Source: an uncultured Dehalococcoidia bacterium
GTDB taxonomy: Bacteria; Chloroflexota; Dehalococcoidia; Lucifugimonadales; UBA3495
Assembly (NCBI GenBank): GCA_958295765.1
Contig: CATQHB010000002.1
Coordinates: forward strand, 1,968,091 to 2,032,090
Length of the DNA stretch: 64,000 nt
Direction: 5' to 3'
Shown: positions 16,309 through 23,969 of the stretch, one piece after another
How positions within the stretch are numbered: the first letter of the stretch is position 1
How the letters are laid out: every line of letters begins with the position of its first letter
The notes under the pieces: generated by a model
Database searches by the model: none
Seen by the model: only the letters and a program-made list of their open reading frames with translations
What the model was told of the DNA's origin: nothing
Translations under genes and position numbers: made by a program

Positions 16309-17535
16309 CTATATTACCCCGGCCCGTTCCAAATGGGAAATTGCCGCCTCAGCCAGCCCCAGCTCATTGCCCAGGATTTCCCGGTTGTGCTGGCCCAGGG
16401 TAGGCGCCGGGCGTAGCAGTCTGGCCGGGGCGCCGGACAGCCGGTAGGGTGGGCCGGGGTAGCGGTAGGTCTCCGTCCAGGGGTGTTCCACCGGCCGGAA
16501 GTAGTCCCGCGCGTTCAGTTGCGGGTCGGCCAGCGCCTCGTCAAAAGTCTGCACCGGCACGCAGGGGATACGCTGCTCCAGGCAGGCTTGCAGTATCTCC
16601 GCCTTGGTACGCTCCATAAACCAGGGGGCAATCAGCGCCTCCGCCTCCGCCGGGTACTGGTCGCTCATCGCCCGCCGGTCCCGGTAGCGGGGGTCGGCCG
16701 TCCAGTCCGGTTCCCCCAGCAAGGCCAGGAACCGGCGGTACTGTTCGATTTGCGGGGCGTCAATGCAGATATAGCCGTCCTTGCAGGGCAGCACGCAGTT
16801 GGGGAACAGCCCCAACCGCATCCGGTTGCCGGAACGAAAGCCGGCCACGCCCCGGTAGATGTAGGTGGGCAGGTGATAGCCGGTCAGCAGCGTCCCGATG
16901 ACCTGGGCCTCGGCCACGTCCACCAGTTGCCCCCGGCCGGTCAAGTCCCGGCCCAGCAGGGCGACAATGCTGGCAAAGGCGGCGCCCACCCCGGCCAGGT
17001 AACCGGCCTGGTGCAGGGGCGTAGTCAGCGGCTCCCGGTGGGGATGGCCGGTGCCAAAGCTCAAGCCGCTCATGGCGTTGGCCGTCAGGTCGCTCCCCCG
17101 GTAGCCGCGATACGGCCCGCTCCGGCCATAGGGCGATATGGAGGTAACGATGAGGCGGGGATACTGCCCCTTTAATGCTGCATAGTCCAGCCCCAACTCC
17201 TCTACCAGGGGCAGGGGCTGGTTCTCCAGAAAAATATCGGCGGACTCCAGCAGCCTCCCCAGCAGTTCCCGGCCCGGCCCGGATTGCAGGTTCAGGGTAA
17301 TGCCCCGCTTGTTCAGGTTGGCAAAGAGGTACAGCCCGCTACGTTCCGGGTGAGGCTGGCCGGCCGGGAAGGGGCCGCGCTGCCGGGCCTCCTCGCCAAC
17401 GCCGGGCGGCTCCACCTTAATGACCTCCGCGCCCAGTTCGGCCAGAACCTTGCCGCAAAAAGGGGCGGAGACCAGACTCCCCCATTCAACAACCCGCACC
17501 CCGTTCAAGGCTCCGGGTGATGGCTCAGGTTGCAT
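16309..17535 (-). CDS. CaiB/BaiF family CoA-transferase (second of two)
   Basis: A 408-residue class III CoA-transferase beginning VRVVEWGSLVSAPFCGKVLAEL, with AEVIKVEPPG and LNKRGITLNLQSGPGRELL. ESADIFLENQPLPLVEELGLDY covers the usual active-site segment (LENF/RPG in homologues). ATG at 17535 follows AAGGTG. Class III enzymes move CoA between carboxylic acids via an Asp-CoA thioester intermediate. Adjacent to a paralogue of similar length, reading in the same direction with 31 bp between. The pair may act as one heteromer, as in the succinyl-CoA:benzylsuccinate type. That is inference. Confidence 0.88.
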   Translation of the reverse strand: MQPEPSPGALNGVRVVEWGSLVSAPFCGKVLAELGAEVIKVEPPGVGEEARQRGPFPAGQPHPERSGLYLFANLNKRGITLNLQSGPGRELLGRLLESADIFLENQPLPLVEELGLDYAALKGQYPRLIVTSISPYGRSGPYRGYRGSDLTANAMSGLSFGTGHPHREPLTTPLHQAGYLAGVGAAFASIVALLGRDLTGRGQLVDVAEAQVIGTLLTGYHLPTYIYRGVAGFRSGNRMRLGLFPNCVLPCKDGYICIDAPQIEQYRRFLALLGEPDWTADPRYRDRRAMSDQYPAEAEALIAPWFMERTKAEILQACLEQRIPCVPVQTFDEALADPQLNARDYFRPVEHPWTETYRYPGPPYRLSGAPARLLRPAPTLGQHNREILGNELGLAEAAISHLERAGVI

Positions 17536-17575
17536 TATGCACCTTGATTACTTTTCCGAAATTATTGGCAGGCAG

Positions 17576-17604
17576 TTGACATTTGAGCATAGACGGTATA
17601 AGAT
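17576..17604 (+). promoter_or_regulatory. Promoter of the NYN-domain gene
   Basis: A perfect -35 TTGACA (17576-17581) and TAAGAT (17599-17604) are separated by 17 bp, in AT-rich DNA between the divergently oriented CoA-transferase and NYN genes. Confidence 0.65.
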
Positions 17605-17631
17605 ATTTACCACAACACCCCTGTTGCTTCT

Positions 17632-17665
17632 GGTGGCAGGGCGCAAGGCCACCCTCACGGGTGGC
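17632..17665 (+). promoter_or_regulatory. Mutually exclusive leader hairpins
   Basis: GGTGGC (17632-17637) can pair with GCCACC (17648-17653). The same GCCACCC (17648-17654) can instead pair with GGGTGGC (17659-17665) around a TCAC loop. These alternative stems lie between promoter and start codon of the NYN gene, as in attenuators or binding-controlled leaders. No T-tract follows. Confidence 0.4.
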
Positions 17666-17685
17666 TATTGCATTTCTAGGCCCTG

Positions 17686-18333
17686 ATGATGTCCGTAAAC
17701 GTATATATTGACGGGTTCAATCTTTATTACGGAGCGGTGCGTGGTACGCCATATAAATGGTTGAACTTGGCGGAAATGTGTCGACGACTTCTGCCAAATC
17801 GGGACATTCATCGTATCAGATATTTTATAGCCCCTATCCTCCCTCTTCCTCACGATGAACAAGCGCCTGACCGACAAGAAGTTTACTTCAGAGCGCTTCA
17901 AACAATCCCCAACTTGACTATTCATTACGGACGTTTTTCCTCTAATCCAACTACATCCCCCAGATACCCCCTCAATTATCCCAACCCGTTGGAACCCCCT
18001 GAGATGGTACAGATTCTGAAGACCGAGGAAAAGCGTTCCGATGTGAACCTGGCTACCCTGCTGCTGATTGACTGCTTTGATAATGACTTTGATGAAGCCG
18101 TAGTTATTACTAACGATTCGGATTTAACCCTGCCGATTGAGTACGTTGTTTCGAGATTTAACAAAAGGGTCGGCGTTATCAATCCGCAGCGTCGTGGCAG
18201 AGCCAGCCGGGAATTGCGCCAGGCGGCCAGTTGGTCTTACCGGCAGATAAATCGCAGCATCCTTGCCAATAGCCAGTTCCCGGCAACTATGAGCGATGCC
18301 CTGGGCGCGTTCAGAAAACCCTCCCGACGGTAG
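17686..18333 (+). CDS. NYN domain-containing protein (PIN-like nuclease fold)
   Basis: 215 residues. The start VNVYIDGFNLYYGAVRG is the NYN signature (IDGxNLY) with the first acidic metal ligand. EAVVITNDSDLTLPIEYVVSRFNKRVGVI gives the conserved T/SNDSDL acidic cluster. NYN domains belong to the PIN/FLAP-like nucleases that act on RNA. The start could be either ATG of ATGATG (17686/17689). The gene is visibly more AT-rich than the CoA-transferase genes beside it, suggesting separate acquisition. NYN proteins of this length also occur in some defence-type loci, but no partner gene is adjacent here. Confidence 0.88.
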   Translation: MMSVNVYIDGFNLYYGAVRGTPYKWLNLAEMCRRLLPNRDIHRIRYFIAPILPLPHDEQAPDRQEVYFRALQTIPNLTIHYGRFSSNPTTSPRYPLNYPNPLEPPEMVQILKTEEKRSDVNLATLLLIDCFDNDFDEAVVITNDSDLTLPIEYVVSRFNKRVGVINPQRRGRASRELRQAASWSYRQINRSILANSQFPATMSDALGAFRKPSRR

Positions 18334-18416
18334 GGCATACCCCACTTCTCACCCCACTCACCGCTTAAACCGTAGCTCCCTTTTGCCCAATGCTCACCGC
18401 CAGCTTGGGCGTAGCT

Positions 18417-19031
18417 TTATGATGTGACGGATATGGCTTGTTTTCGGTAGGCCCCGTCATTCACTTGCCTGGTCAGAAAGTCTGCGAGGTCTGCACGGCC
18501 GATTTGAGTTACCTTTCCGGCGTTGCCCGGGGTATAGTCGCCGGAGGCCGGCGTGTCTTTCAGGATAGCGGCGCGAACAATCGTCCAATCAAGAGAGCTT
18601 TCCCGGACCACTGCCTCCTGCGCCGCGTGGTCAGAGTAGATATTGCGCAGCAGCGTCCTGAAAAGAATACGGGCGAGCCAGGAGATTTGCCCCCAGCTTT
18701 CTCCGACTCCCGCGGCGGATAAAACGACCAGACGCCCTACGTTGTGCCGAGTCATGCCGTCCACTACGTTCCTCGTGCCGACGGCCAGGGTCGTTTTGTC
18801 GCGCAAGCCGTTGCTGCCCAGAACGATAATCGCCGCGTCGTGGTTGGCGACCGCCGCGGCCACCGATGCGGCGTCCGTAACGTCGCCCTGGGCGACGCGC
18901 AGGTTGGAATCGCGGCGGTCAACCCGGTTGGCCGAGCGCGTAAAGGCGGTAACTTCGTGGCCGCGCTCCAGAGCTTGCCCGCATACGTGCTGTCCGGTTT
19001 TACCAGTCGCTCCAAAGACGATGACTTTCAT
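18417..19031 (-). CDS. NAD(P)-binding oxidoreductase (NmrA/SDR_a5-like)
   Basis: A 204-residue Rossmann protein. MKVIVFGATGKTGQHVCGQAL carries GATGxTG, RSANR after strand 2 suggests NADP preference, and LVVLSAAGVGES plus LDWTIVRAAIL match the anti-sigma/flavin-reductase-like atypical SDR_a5 group. No YxxxK is visible, as usual for this group. The likely role is an NADPH-dependent reductase or redox sensor; the substrate is unknown. It lies 50 bp downstream of the S9 peptidase on the same strand and may be co-transcribed with it. Confidence 0.85.
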   Translation of the reverse strand: MKVIVFGATGKTGQHVCGQALERGHEVTAFTRSANRVDRRDSNLRVAQGDVTDAASVAAAVANHDAAIIVLGSNGLRDKTTLAVGTRNVVDGMTRHNVGRLVVLSAAGVGESWGQISWLARILFRTLLRNIYSDHAAQEAVVRESSLDWTIVRAAILKDTPASGDYTPGNAGKVTQIGRADLADFLTRQVNDGAYRKQAISVTS

Positions 19032-19081
19032 AACGCTTTCCCCTTGCCTGGCAGCATGACTTTATCCGATGTTCTCCTACC

Positions 19082-21181
19082 TCACCCCAAATACCGCTCA
19101 AACCATTCCAGCGTCCGGGCCAGGTATTCCTCCCGCAGCTTGGGGTGGCCCTGGCGGGGGAAGGAGTGGGAGCAGCCGGGGAACCGCACGAATTCCACTT
19201 CCCGCCCCAGCCGCTTGAGTTGCACGAAGTAGGCTTCGCTCTGGCTGATGGGGCAGCGGACATCCGCCTCCCCGTGCAGCAGCAGCGCCGGCGTCTCTAC
19301 CTGGGCGGCGTAGGTCAGGGGAGAGCGGCGCACTAACTCCTGAAAGGCGTCCACCGGGGAGCCGCCCCATTGCACTTCGCCAAAGCTCACGCCAATGTCC
19401 GAGGTGCCGTACATACTCACCAGGTCAATGCAGGGCGCGCCCACCACCGCCACCCGGAACCGGGGGGTATGCCCGATAATCCAGCCCGTCATAAAGCCGC
19501 CGTAGCTGTACCCGTGTACCCCCAGCCGGGATTCGTCCACGTAGGGACGGGCCGCTACTGCATCCACCGCCGCCATCAAGTCCAGGTAATCCTCACCGCC
19601 CCAGTCCTCCAGCACCGCCGTCATAAAGTCATCGCCGTAGGTGGATGAACCCCGGGGATTCACCGCCAGGGTCAGGTAGCCGTTGGTGGCTAGTACCTGA
19701 TGCAAGGGCGCAAAGGAGTCATAAAAGGCTCCGTTGGGGCCGCCGTGAATCTCCAGAATCAACGGGTAGCGCCCGGCCGGGTCAAAATCCGGCGGGAAAT
19801 ACAGCCGACATTCAATTTCCAGCCCGCCCCGGTGGAGAGCGAACTTTTCCTGCCGGGCCGGCGGATGCCCTTGCAGGTAGGCCCGATTATAGTAGGTTAG
19901 CTGCCGGTCGGTAGAGATTTCCCTTTCAACCCGGTTCAGGTCAATCAACCGCAAGTCGGCCGGGGAGTCGGGCGTGTTGGTGGTGATGACCGCCCGCCGG
20001 CCGCCGGCGTCCAGGGACAGGGCGGCGCACTGCATCCCGCCCCCGGCCAGCCGTTTCACCGTTCCCGGTTCCGCCTCCGGCGCGGCGGATGCTTGGCACA
20101 GGTAGGATTCGCCCCGGGTTTCTCCCAGGAACAGTATCCGGTCATCGCCGTACCAACCCATTTCCGGCGTAGGGCTGATGGCCGGAATACCCAGGACGGG
20201 GCGGATGCGGTCGTCGGTCAGCCGGCGGGGTGGCTGTCCCGGCTCAAGCAGGTAGAGCCAGCTTTGCCACAGGCCCAGCCCGTTAGTAGCGGGCGAACCG
20301 GCGGCCAGCAGTCGCTCCCCGTCAGGCGACCAGGCCAAAGCGCCCACGCTTTCCAGCCCCTCCGACCACCGCTCCGGGCTGCTTTCCCCGACGCCGCCCT
20401 GCTCATAGTCAGCCGGTTCAGCCCCAACCCCCCGCTCATGGTGAACTTGTCCAGCGCTATCCCCCCGCTCATGGTGAGCTTGTCGAACCACGCCGGCCGA
20501 AATCACGTAAGCCTCGGAACGGTTGCGGGTATCCCGGTCATCCCGCCGGCCGGAGACGAAGGCGATTCTCTCCCCGTCGGGAGACCACACCGGCAGCAAG
20601 TCATCCCAATCGCCGTCGGTAAGCTGGCGGGTGTCCCCGTCGGCCACCTCAACGATAAACAGGTGGAAATGGGCATCGCCCCGCCAGCCCAGGCCGTCGT
20701 AGCGGTAGCGGATGCGCCGGGCCACGCTGACCCGGGGCAGGGCGGCGTCGGCAGCGTCCGGCGCCGGCGCGTCCGGGTCCACGTCGGCGACGTACACCAG
20801 CCGCCGGGAGTCCGGCGCCCAGGCCAGTTCAATGATGTTACTTGGCGAGTCGGTAAGCTGGCGCGCCTCGCCGCCCCGGACGCCCATCAGCCAAATCTGC
20901 CGCTGGCCGGCCGGGTCAGCCCGGAGAAAGGCGAGGGTTTGTCCGTCCGGGGAAAAGCGGGGCAGTCCGTCCCGCAGGCCCTGGGTGAACTCTACCGCCT
21001 CCGGGTTGTTATCCGGCGCCGGGGCCGCCAAGTCCAGCAGCATAATGCGGGAACGGCTTTCCAGCGACTCCGGTTCCACCCAGGAGTAGGTGAAGGCCAG
21101 CCGGGCGCCGTCGGGGGAAAGGGCTGGGTCACCAACGTTTTTCAGGTGTCGCACCAGATCCGGGGCTATCGGGCTGCCCAT
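19082..21181 (-). CDS. S9 family prolyl oligopeptidase-like peptidase
   Basis: 699 residues: an N-terminal WD40-like beta-propeller with PD40 motifs (LSPDGARLAFT, FSPDGQTLAFL, WSPDGERIAFV, WSPDGERLLAAG) and a C-terminal alpha/beta hydrolase. The catalytic triad is visible: S559 in GVHGYSYGGF, D640 in HGEADVRCP and H672 in GCSHSF. This is a serine peptidase that cleaves short peptides entering through the propeller. The ATG follows GGGAGG. No signal peptide is seen, so it is probably cytosolic. Odd feature: about residues 230-264 (from + strand 20399-20490) are translated family A repeat DNA (VVRQAHHERG ... GQVHHERG), inserted in frame between propeller blades. Confidence 0.93.
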   Translation of the reverse strand: MGSPIAPDLVRHLKNVGDPALSPDGARLAFTYSWVEPESLESRSRIMLLDLAAPAPDNNPEAVEFTQGLRDGLPRFSPDGQTLAFLRADPAGQRQIWLMGVRGGEARQLTDSPSNIIELAWAPDSRRLVYVADVDPDAPAPDAADAALPRVSVARRIRYRYDGLGWRGDAHFHLFIVEVADGDTRQLTDGDWDDLLPVWSPDGERIAFVSGRRDDRDTRNRSEAYVISAGVVRQAHHERGDSAGQVHHERGVGAEPADYEQGGVGESSPERWSEGLESVGALAWSPDGERLLAAGSPATNGLGLWQSWLYLLEPGQPPRRLTDDRIRPVLGIPAISPTPEMGWYGDDRILFLGETRGESYLCQASAAPEAEPGTVKRLAGGGMQCAALSLDAGGRRAVITTNTPDSPADLRLIDLNRVEREISTDRQLTYYNRAYLQGHPPARQEKFALHRGGLEIECRLYFPPDFDPAGRYPLILEIHGGPNGAFYDSFAPLHQVLATNGYLTLAVNPRGSSTYGDDFMTAVLEDWGGEDYLDLMAAVDAVAARPYVDESRLGVHGYSYGGFMTGWIIGHTPRFRVAVVGAPCIDLVSMYGTSDIGVSFGEVQWGGSPVDAFQELVRRSPLTYAAQVETPALLLHGEADVRCPISQSEAYFVQLKRLGREVEFVRFPGCSHSFPRQGHPKLREEYLARTLEWFERYLG
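20399..20490. repeat. Family A copies in frame inside the S9 peptidase gene
   Basis: Three increasingly divergent copies begin near 20399, 20432 and 20465, a 33-bp period that preserves the reading frame. The last is a perfect CTCATGGTGAGCTTGTCGAA copy and the earlier two are degraded. Confidence 0.82.
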
Positions 21182-21308
21182 ATTTATGCCTCCCGGCCAA
21201 ACCGGCCGACGGTATTCGGGGTGGAAAAAGAATAGAGGGCCTTTCGACCCTCTATTTCCGATTGACTCCGTTTTTTGTTGCCCGGCCTTGCCGCCGGGGT
21301 GAGAAGTT

Positions 21309-21386
21309 TGGCAGGAGCGGGAGGATTCGAACCCCCGACCACTGGTTTTGGAGACCAGCGCTCTGACCAGACTGAGCTACGCTCCT
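21309..21386 (-). tRNA. tRNA-Trp (CCA anticodon)
   Basis: The minus strand folds as AGGAGCG ... CGCTCCT with discriminator G and encoded CCA. The anticodon stem is CTGGT/ACCAG with loop CTCCAAA, and the T-arm has GGTTCGAATCC. AGGAGCG plus G73 matches bacterial tRNA-Trp. Last of three tandem tRNAs. Confidence 0.95.
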
Positions 21387-21412
21387 GCATTGAGTATTAA
21401 AATTGGTTGGTA

Positions 21413-21488
21413 TGGTACCCCTGGAGGGACTCGAACCCCCGACGCGCGACTTAGGACGCCGCCGCTCTATCCTCTGAGCTACAGGGGC
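21413..21488 (-). tRNA. tRNA-Arg (CCT anticodon)
   Basis: Acceptor GCCCCTG pairs with CAGGGGT (a G-U at the first pair), with discriminator A and encoded CCA. The anticodon stem is GCGGC/GTCGC with loop GTCCTAA, giving CCU, which reads AGG. Middle of the three tandem tRNAs. Confidence 0.94.
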
Positions 21489-21492
21489 AAGT

Positions 21493-21568
21493 TGGTGGAG
21501 ATAGGGGGGCTCGAACCCCCAACCTCGGCATTGCGAACGCCGCGCTCTCCCAATTGAGCTATATCCCC
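21493..21568 (-). tRNA. tRNA-Ala (CGC anticodon)
   Basis: Acceptor GGGGATA pairs with TATCTCC, giving the G3-U70 wobble that identifies alanine tRNAs, with A73 and encoded CCA. The anticodon loop is TTCGCAA, giving CGC, which reads GCG. First of the three in transcription order; the tRNA spacers are only 4 and 26 bp. Confidence 0.94.
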
Positions 21569-21666
21569 TAGTCCCTTTATAGAATGGTAAAACTCCCGGC
21601 AACCCTCTGTCAAGTACCGGTATGCTCATCAAGCGTTAGTGTCCTGCCGGAATACTCTATCGATCG

Positions 21667-21799
21667 GTAGGGGCGGGTTACAAACCCGCCCAGGCGACAA
21701 CGTAAGAACCGTTTGGGCAACGGAGACATCTTATCCGACATATTCTTGCACCGGAACCAGGGCCACCGGAACCAGGGCGGGTTATAAACCCGCCCCTAC
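21667..21799. repeat. Family C composite element
   Basis: Terminal GTAGGGGCGGGTTACAAACC and GGTTATAAACCCGCCCCTAC flank the conserved core (GGGCAACGGAGACATCTTAT). This copy has an internal 15-bp duplication of CACCGGAACCAGGGC. Confidence 0.83.
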
Positions 21800-21898
21800 G
21801 ATGCACTAGGGCCGAGTAAGGAACACCCATACCCGTTGAGAATACCCCCTCAGCCGTAGGGAAGTCGCATCATAAACCCGTCATTCCCCCAAGCAACC

Positions 21899-21990
21899 GT
21901 CGTTCCGGAGCAGGCCGGAATCCAGGAAATCCCCCGGAAAAGAGCGGGTTGGCTACAAAGAATTCTGGATTCCGGCTTTCGCCGGAACGA
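21899..21990. repeat. Family B inverted repeat element
   Basis: A 92-bp copy with the left arm slightly diverged (GTTCCGGAGCAGGCCGGAAT) and an intact right arm. It lies upstream of the sat promoter. The 550-bp gap 21569-22119 holds nothing else except repeats and the sat regulatory region. Confidence 0.83.
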
Positions 21991-22050
21991 CGGTTGCTTG
22001 GGTTGCCCTGGTTAAGACGCAATTGCCCACCACTACCGGCCAGCGCTGCC

Positions 22051-22078
22051 TTGACATTGTTAATCGTGGTTAATCGTG
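22051..22078 (+). promoter_or_regulatory. sat upstream region: -35 box with tandem decamer
   Basis: TTGACA (22051-22056) is followed at once by a perfect direct repeat of GTTAATCGTG (22059-22068 and 22069-22078), then GTAATAATG. One helical turn separates the two decamers, which suggests a regulator-binding site across the sat promoter. No ideal -10 box at 17 bp is seen. Confidence 0.42.
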
Positions 22079-22119
22079 TAATAATGTTTTCTGATTTTGA
22101 CTGAAGGCAACAGTAGCAG

Positions 22120-23391
22120 TTGGTAGATAACAGCCTGTCCCCCCACGGGGGCGTACTAATCGAAAGGGTCGCTCCCTGGGACGCTGCGGCGGCCGGCGGC
22201 CGGCGTTGCCTGGCGCACCTGCCCCGGATTGCCGTGCGCGACCAGATTGCCCGGGAGTGCGTCAACCTGGCCTATGGGTTCTTTTCACCCCTGGAGGGGT
22301 TTATGGGCCGGGCCGACCTGGACTCGGTGGCCCGCCAGATGACCCTGGATAGCGGCTATGTCTGGAGCATCCCCATTGTCCTGGATTTGGCCGATGCGGA
22401 AGTGGCCCAACTGGGGCTGAAGCCGGGCGATACCGTCCTGCTGACCTACCAGGAGCAGCCGTTGGCTACCCTGGAGGTAACGGAGATTTACTCCTATGAC
22501 AAGGAGTTTCTGGCCCGGCAGGTGTACGGAACTACCGAGGAGGCCCACCCCGGGGCGCTGCGTACCTACGGCTATCAGGACAAGTTTGTGGCCGGGCCGG
22601 TTACCCTGATTAACCCGCCCCGCATCAACCCGCCCTTCGACCGGTTCTGGCAAACGCCCCGGCAACTGCGCCAAATCCTGGCTGACCGGGGCTGGAATCG
22701 GGTGGTGGCCCACCAGACCCGCAACGTCCCCCACGCCGGCCACGAGTGGCTGATGAAGGGTGCCTGGCTGGCGGCGGCGGCCGACGGGGTGCTGGTCAGC
22801 GCGGTCATCGGCGAGAAAAAGCCGGGGGATTATATTGACGAGGCTATCGTCCTGACCCATGACCTGCTGCGGGAGGCCGGGTTTTTCCGCCAGGAAACTC
22901 ACCTGACCTCCACCCTGATGTGGGATATGCGGTACGCCGGCCCGCGAGAGGCGGTCTTTCACGCCCTGGTGCGCAAGAACCTGGGGTGTACCCACCATAT
23001 GTTTGGCCGCGACCACGCCGGCGTCGGCAGCTACTACGACACCTACGCCGCCCATCGTGTCTTTGAGGACTTGCCCGACTTGGGCATCAAGTCGGTGCTG
23101 ACCCTGGAGTGGTGGTATTGCCCGGTATGCGGCGGCGTGGCCTATGAGGGGCTGTGCGGCCACCGGGAGCAGAAACAGGACTTGGCCGGAACCTTAATCC
23201 GGCGCATCATCCAGGGCGGCGCGGAACCGGCGCCCACCACCCTGCGGGCCGAGGTGCTGGAAGTGGTGCGGGAGTGCGCCGACAAATACGGCTTTGGCTC
23301 GCCCTTTGTGGCGGATACCTATTTGGAGAACCGCACTCCGGTTATGTCAATGCCGGCGCTGGATTGCGCCTGTACCTGTAGCGACCCATAG
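22120..23391 (+). CDS. sat: Sulfate adenylyltransferase (dissimilatory/archaeal-type Sat)
   Basis: A 423-residue homo-oligomeric ATP sulfurylase. Motifs: FSPLEGFMGRADLDSV, the nucleotide-binding QTRNVPHAGHEW (HxxH type) and FGRDHAGVGSYYDTYAA. A CPVCGG...C zinc-site-like segment near residue 335 is typical of the sulfur-oxidiser/sulfate-reducer Sat type. The enzyme interconverts sulfate + ATP and APS + pyrophosphate. The start is a TTG at 22120; no in-frame ATG fits the N-terminus. It is followed by an intrinsic terminator and then aprBA, so the three proteins form a sulfite-APS-sulfate module transcribed in at least two units. Confidence 0.95.
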   Translation: MVDNSLSPHGGVLIERVAPWDAAAAGGRRCLAHLPRIAVRDQIARECVNLAYGFFSPLEGFMGRADLDSVARQMTLDSGYVWSIPIVLDLADAEVAQLGLKPGDTVLLTYQEQPLATLEVTEIYSYDKEFLARQVYGTTEEAHPGALRTYGYQDKFVAGPVTLINPPRINPPFDRFWQTPRQLRQILADRGWNRVVAHQTRNVPHAGHEWLMKGAWLAAAADGVLVSAVIGEKKPGDYIDEAIVLTHDLLREAGFFRQETHLTSTLMWDMRYAGPREAVFHALVRKNLGCTHHMFGRDHAGVGSYYDTYAAHRVFEDLPDLGIKSVLTLEWWYCPVCGGVAYEGLCGHREQKQDLAGTLIRRIIQGGAEPAPTTLRAEVLEVVRECADKYGFGSPFVADTYLENRTPVMSMPALDCACTCSDP

Positions 23392-23404
23392 ACCGTTTCC
23401 CTGA

Positions 23405-23435
23405 CCCCCGTTGACTTTGGCGGGGGCTTTATTTT
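23405..23435 (+). terminator. Rho-independent terminator after sat
   Basis: CCCCCG (23405-23410) pairs with CGGGGG (23421-23426) around a 10-nt loop, followed by CTTTATTTT. It lies 14 bp after the sat stop codon. Confidence 0.75.
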
Positions 23436-23497
23436 GGCCGAAACTTGCCAGAACCTTGGATACACTTCGATACACAACTATATAGGGGAGGAACCAA

Positions 23498-23953
23498 ATG
23501 CCCACTTTTGTGAACCCTACCGCCTGCAACGCCTGCGCCGGCGAACATCAAGGCCCGCTGTGCGTTTACATCTGCCCCAATGACCTGATGGCGCTGGATT
23601 TGGAGTCGAACAAGGGCTTTAACCAGGAACCGCAGTTGTGCTCCGAGTGCTACGCCTGCGTCAAGCTCTGCCCCCAAGAGGCCATCCACGTCCGGGGCTA
23701 CTCAGACTTTATCCCCCTGGGCGCGTCGGTGCAGCCCCGGCGGGTGGAGAACGGCCTGACCTGGACCGTAACCTTCCGCAACGGGAAGGTGCTGGAGTTC
23801 ACCTACCCCTCCCGTTCCACCCCGGTCGGCTCCAGCGAACCCTACAAAGACTTCACCGAAGACCCGGCCGGCGACCTGAAAGGCCAGGGTCTGGCCGGTG
23901 AATCCCACTGGCTGGGGGTGGACAAGCTGCCCTCCCTGGCCGCCAGCAATTAA
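23498..23953 (+). CDS. aprB: Adenylylsulfate reductase beta subunit
   Basis: A 151-residue ferredoxin-like subunit with two [4Fe-4S] motifs: CNACAGEHQGPLCVYICPND (insertion-containing first cluster, as in all AprB) and CSECYACVKLCPQEAI. The C-terminal extension (LTWTVTFRNGKVLEFTYPSR) wraps the alpha subunit in known structures. The start ATG follows AGGGGAGGAA. A TTGCCA at 23445 and GATACA at 23469 (spacer 18) may be its promoter. It carries electrons to or from the AprA flavin. The aprB-aprA order is standard; the gap is 16 bp. Confidence 0.95.
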   Translation: MPTFVNPTACNACAGEHQGPLCVYICPNDLMALDLESNKGFNQEPQLCSECYACVKLCPQEAIHVRGYSDFIPLGASVQPRRVENGLTWTVTFRNGKVLEFTYPSRSTPVGSSEPYKDFTEDPAGDLKGQGLAGESHWLGVDKLPSLAASN

Positions 23954-23969
23954 AGGAGGCGTGCTTAAA

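Noticed and set aside
17632..17665. Guanidine-II (mini-ykkC) riboswitch
   Set aside because: There are two stems, but the loops lack the ACGR motif and the stems overlap instead of standing in tandem.
20093..21235. A 380-residue ORF antisense to the S9 peptidase
   Set aside because: It mirrors a strongly motif-supported gene, is rich in Gly/Pro/Arg/Gln as GC-rich shadows are, and contains translated repeats.
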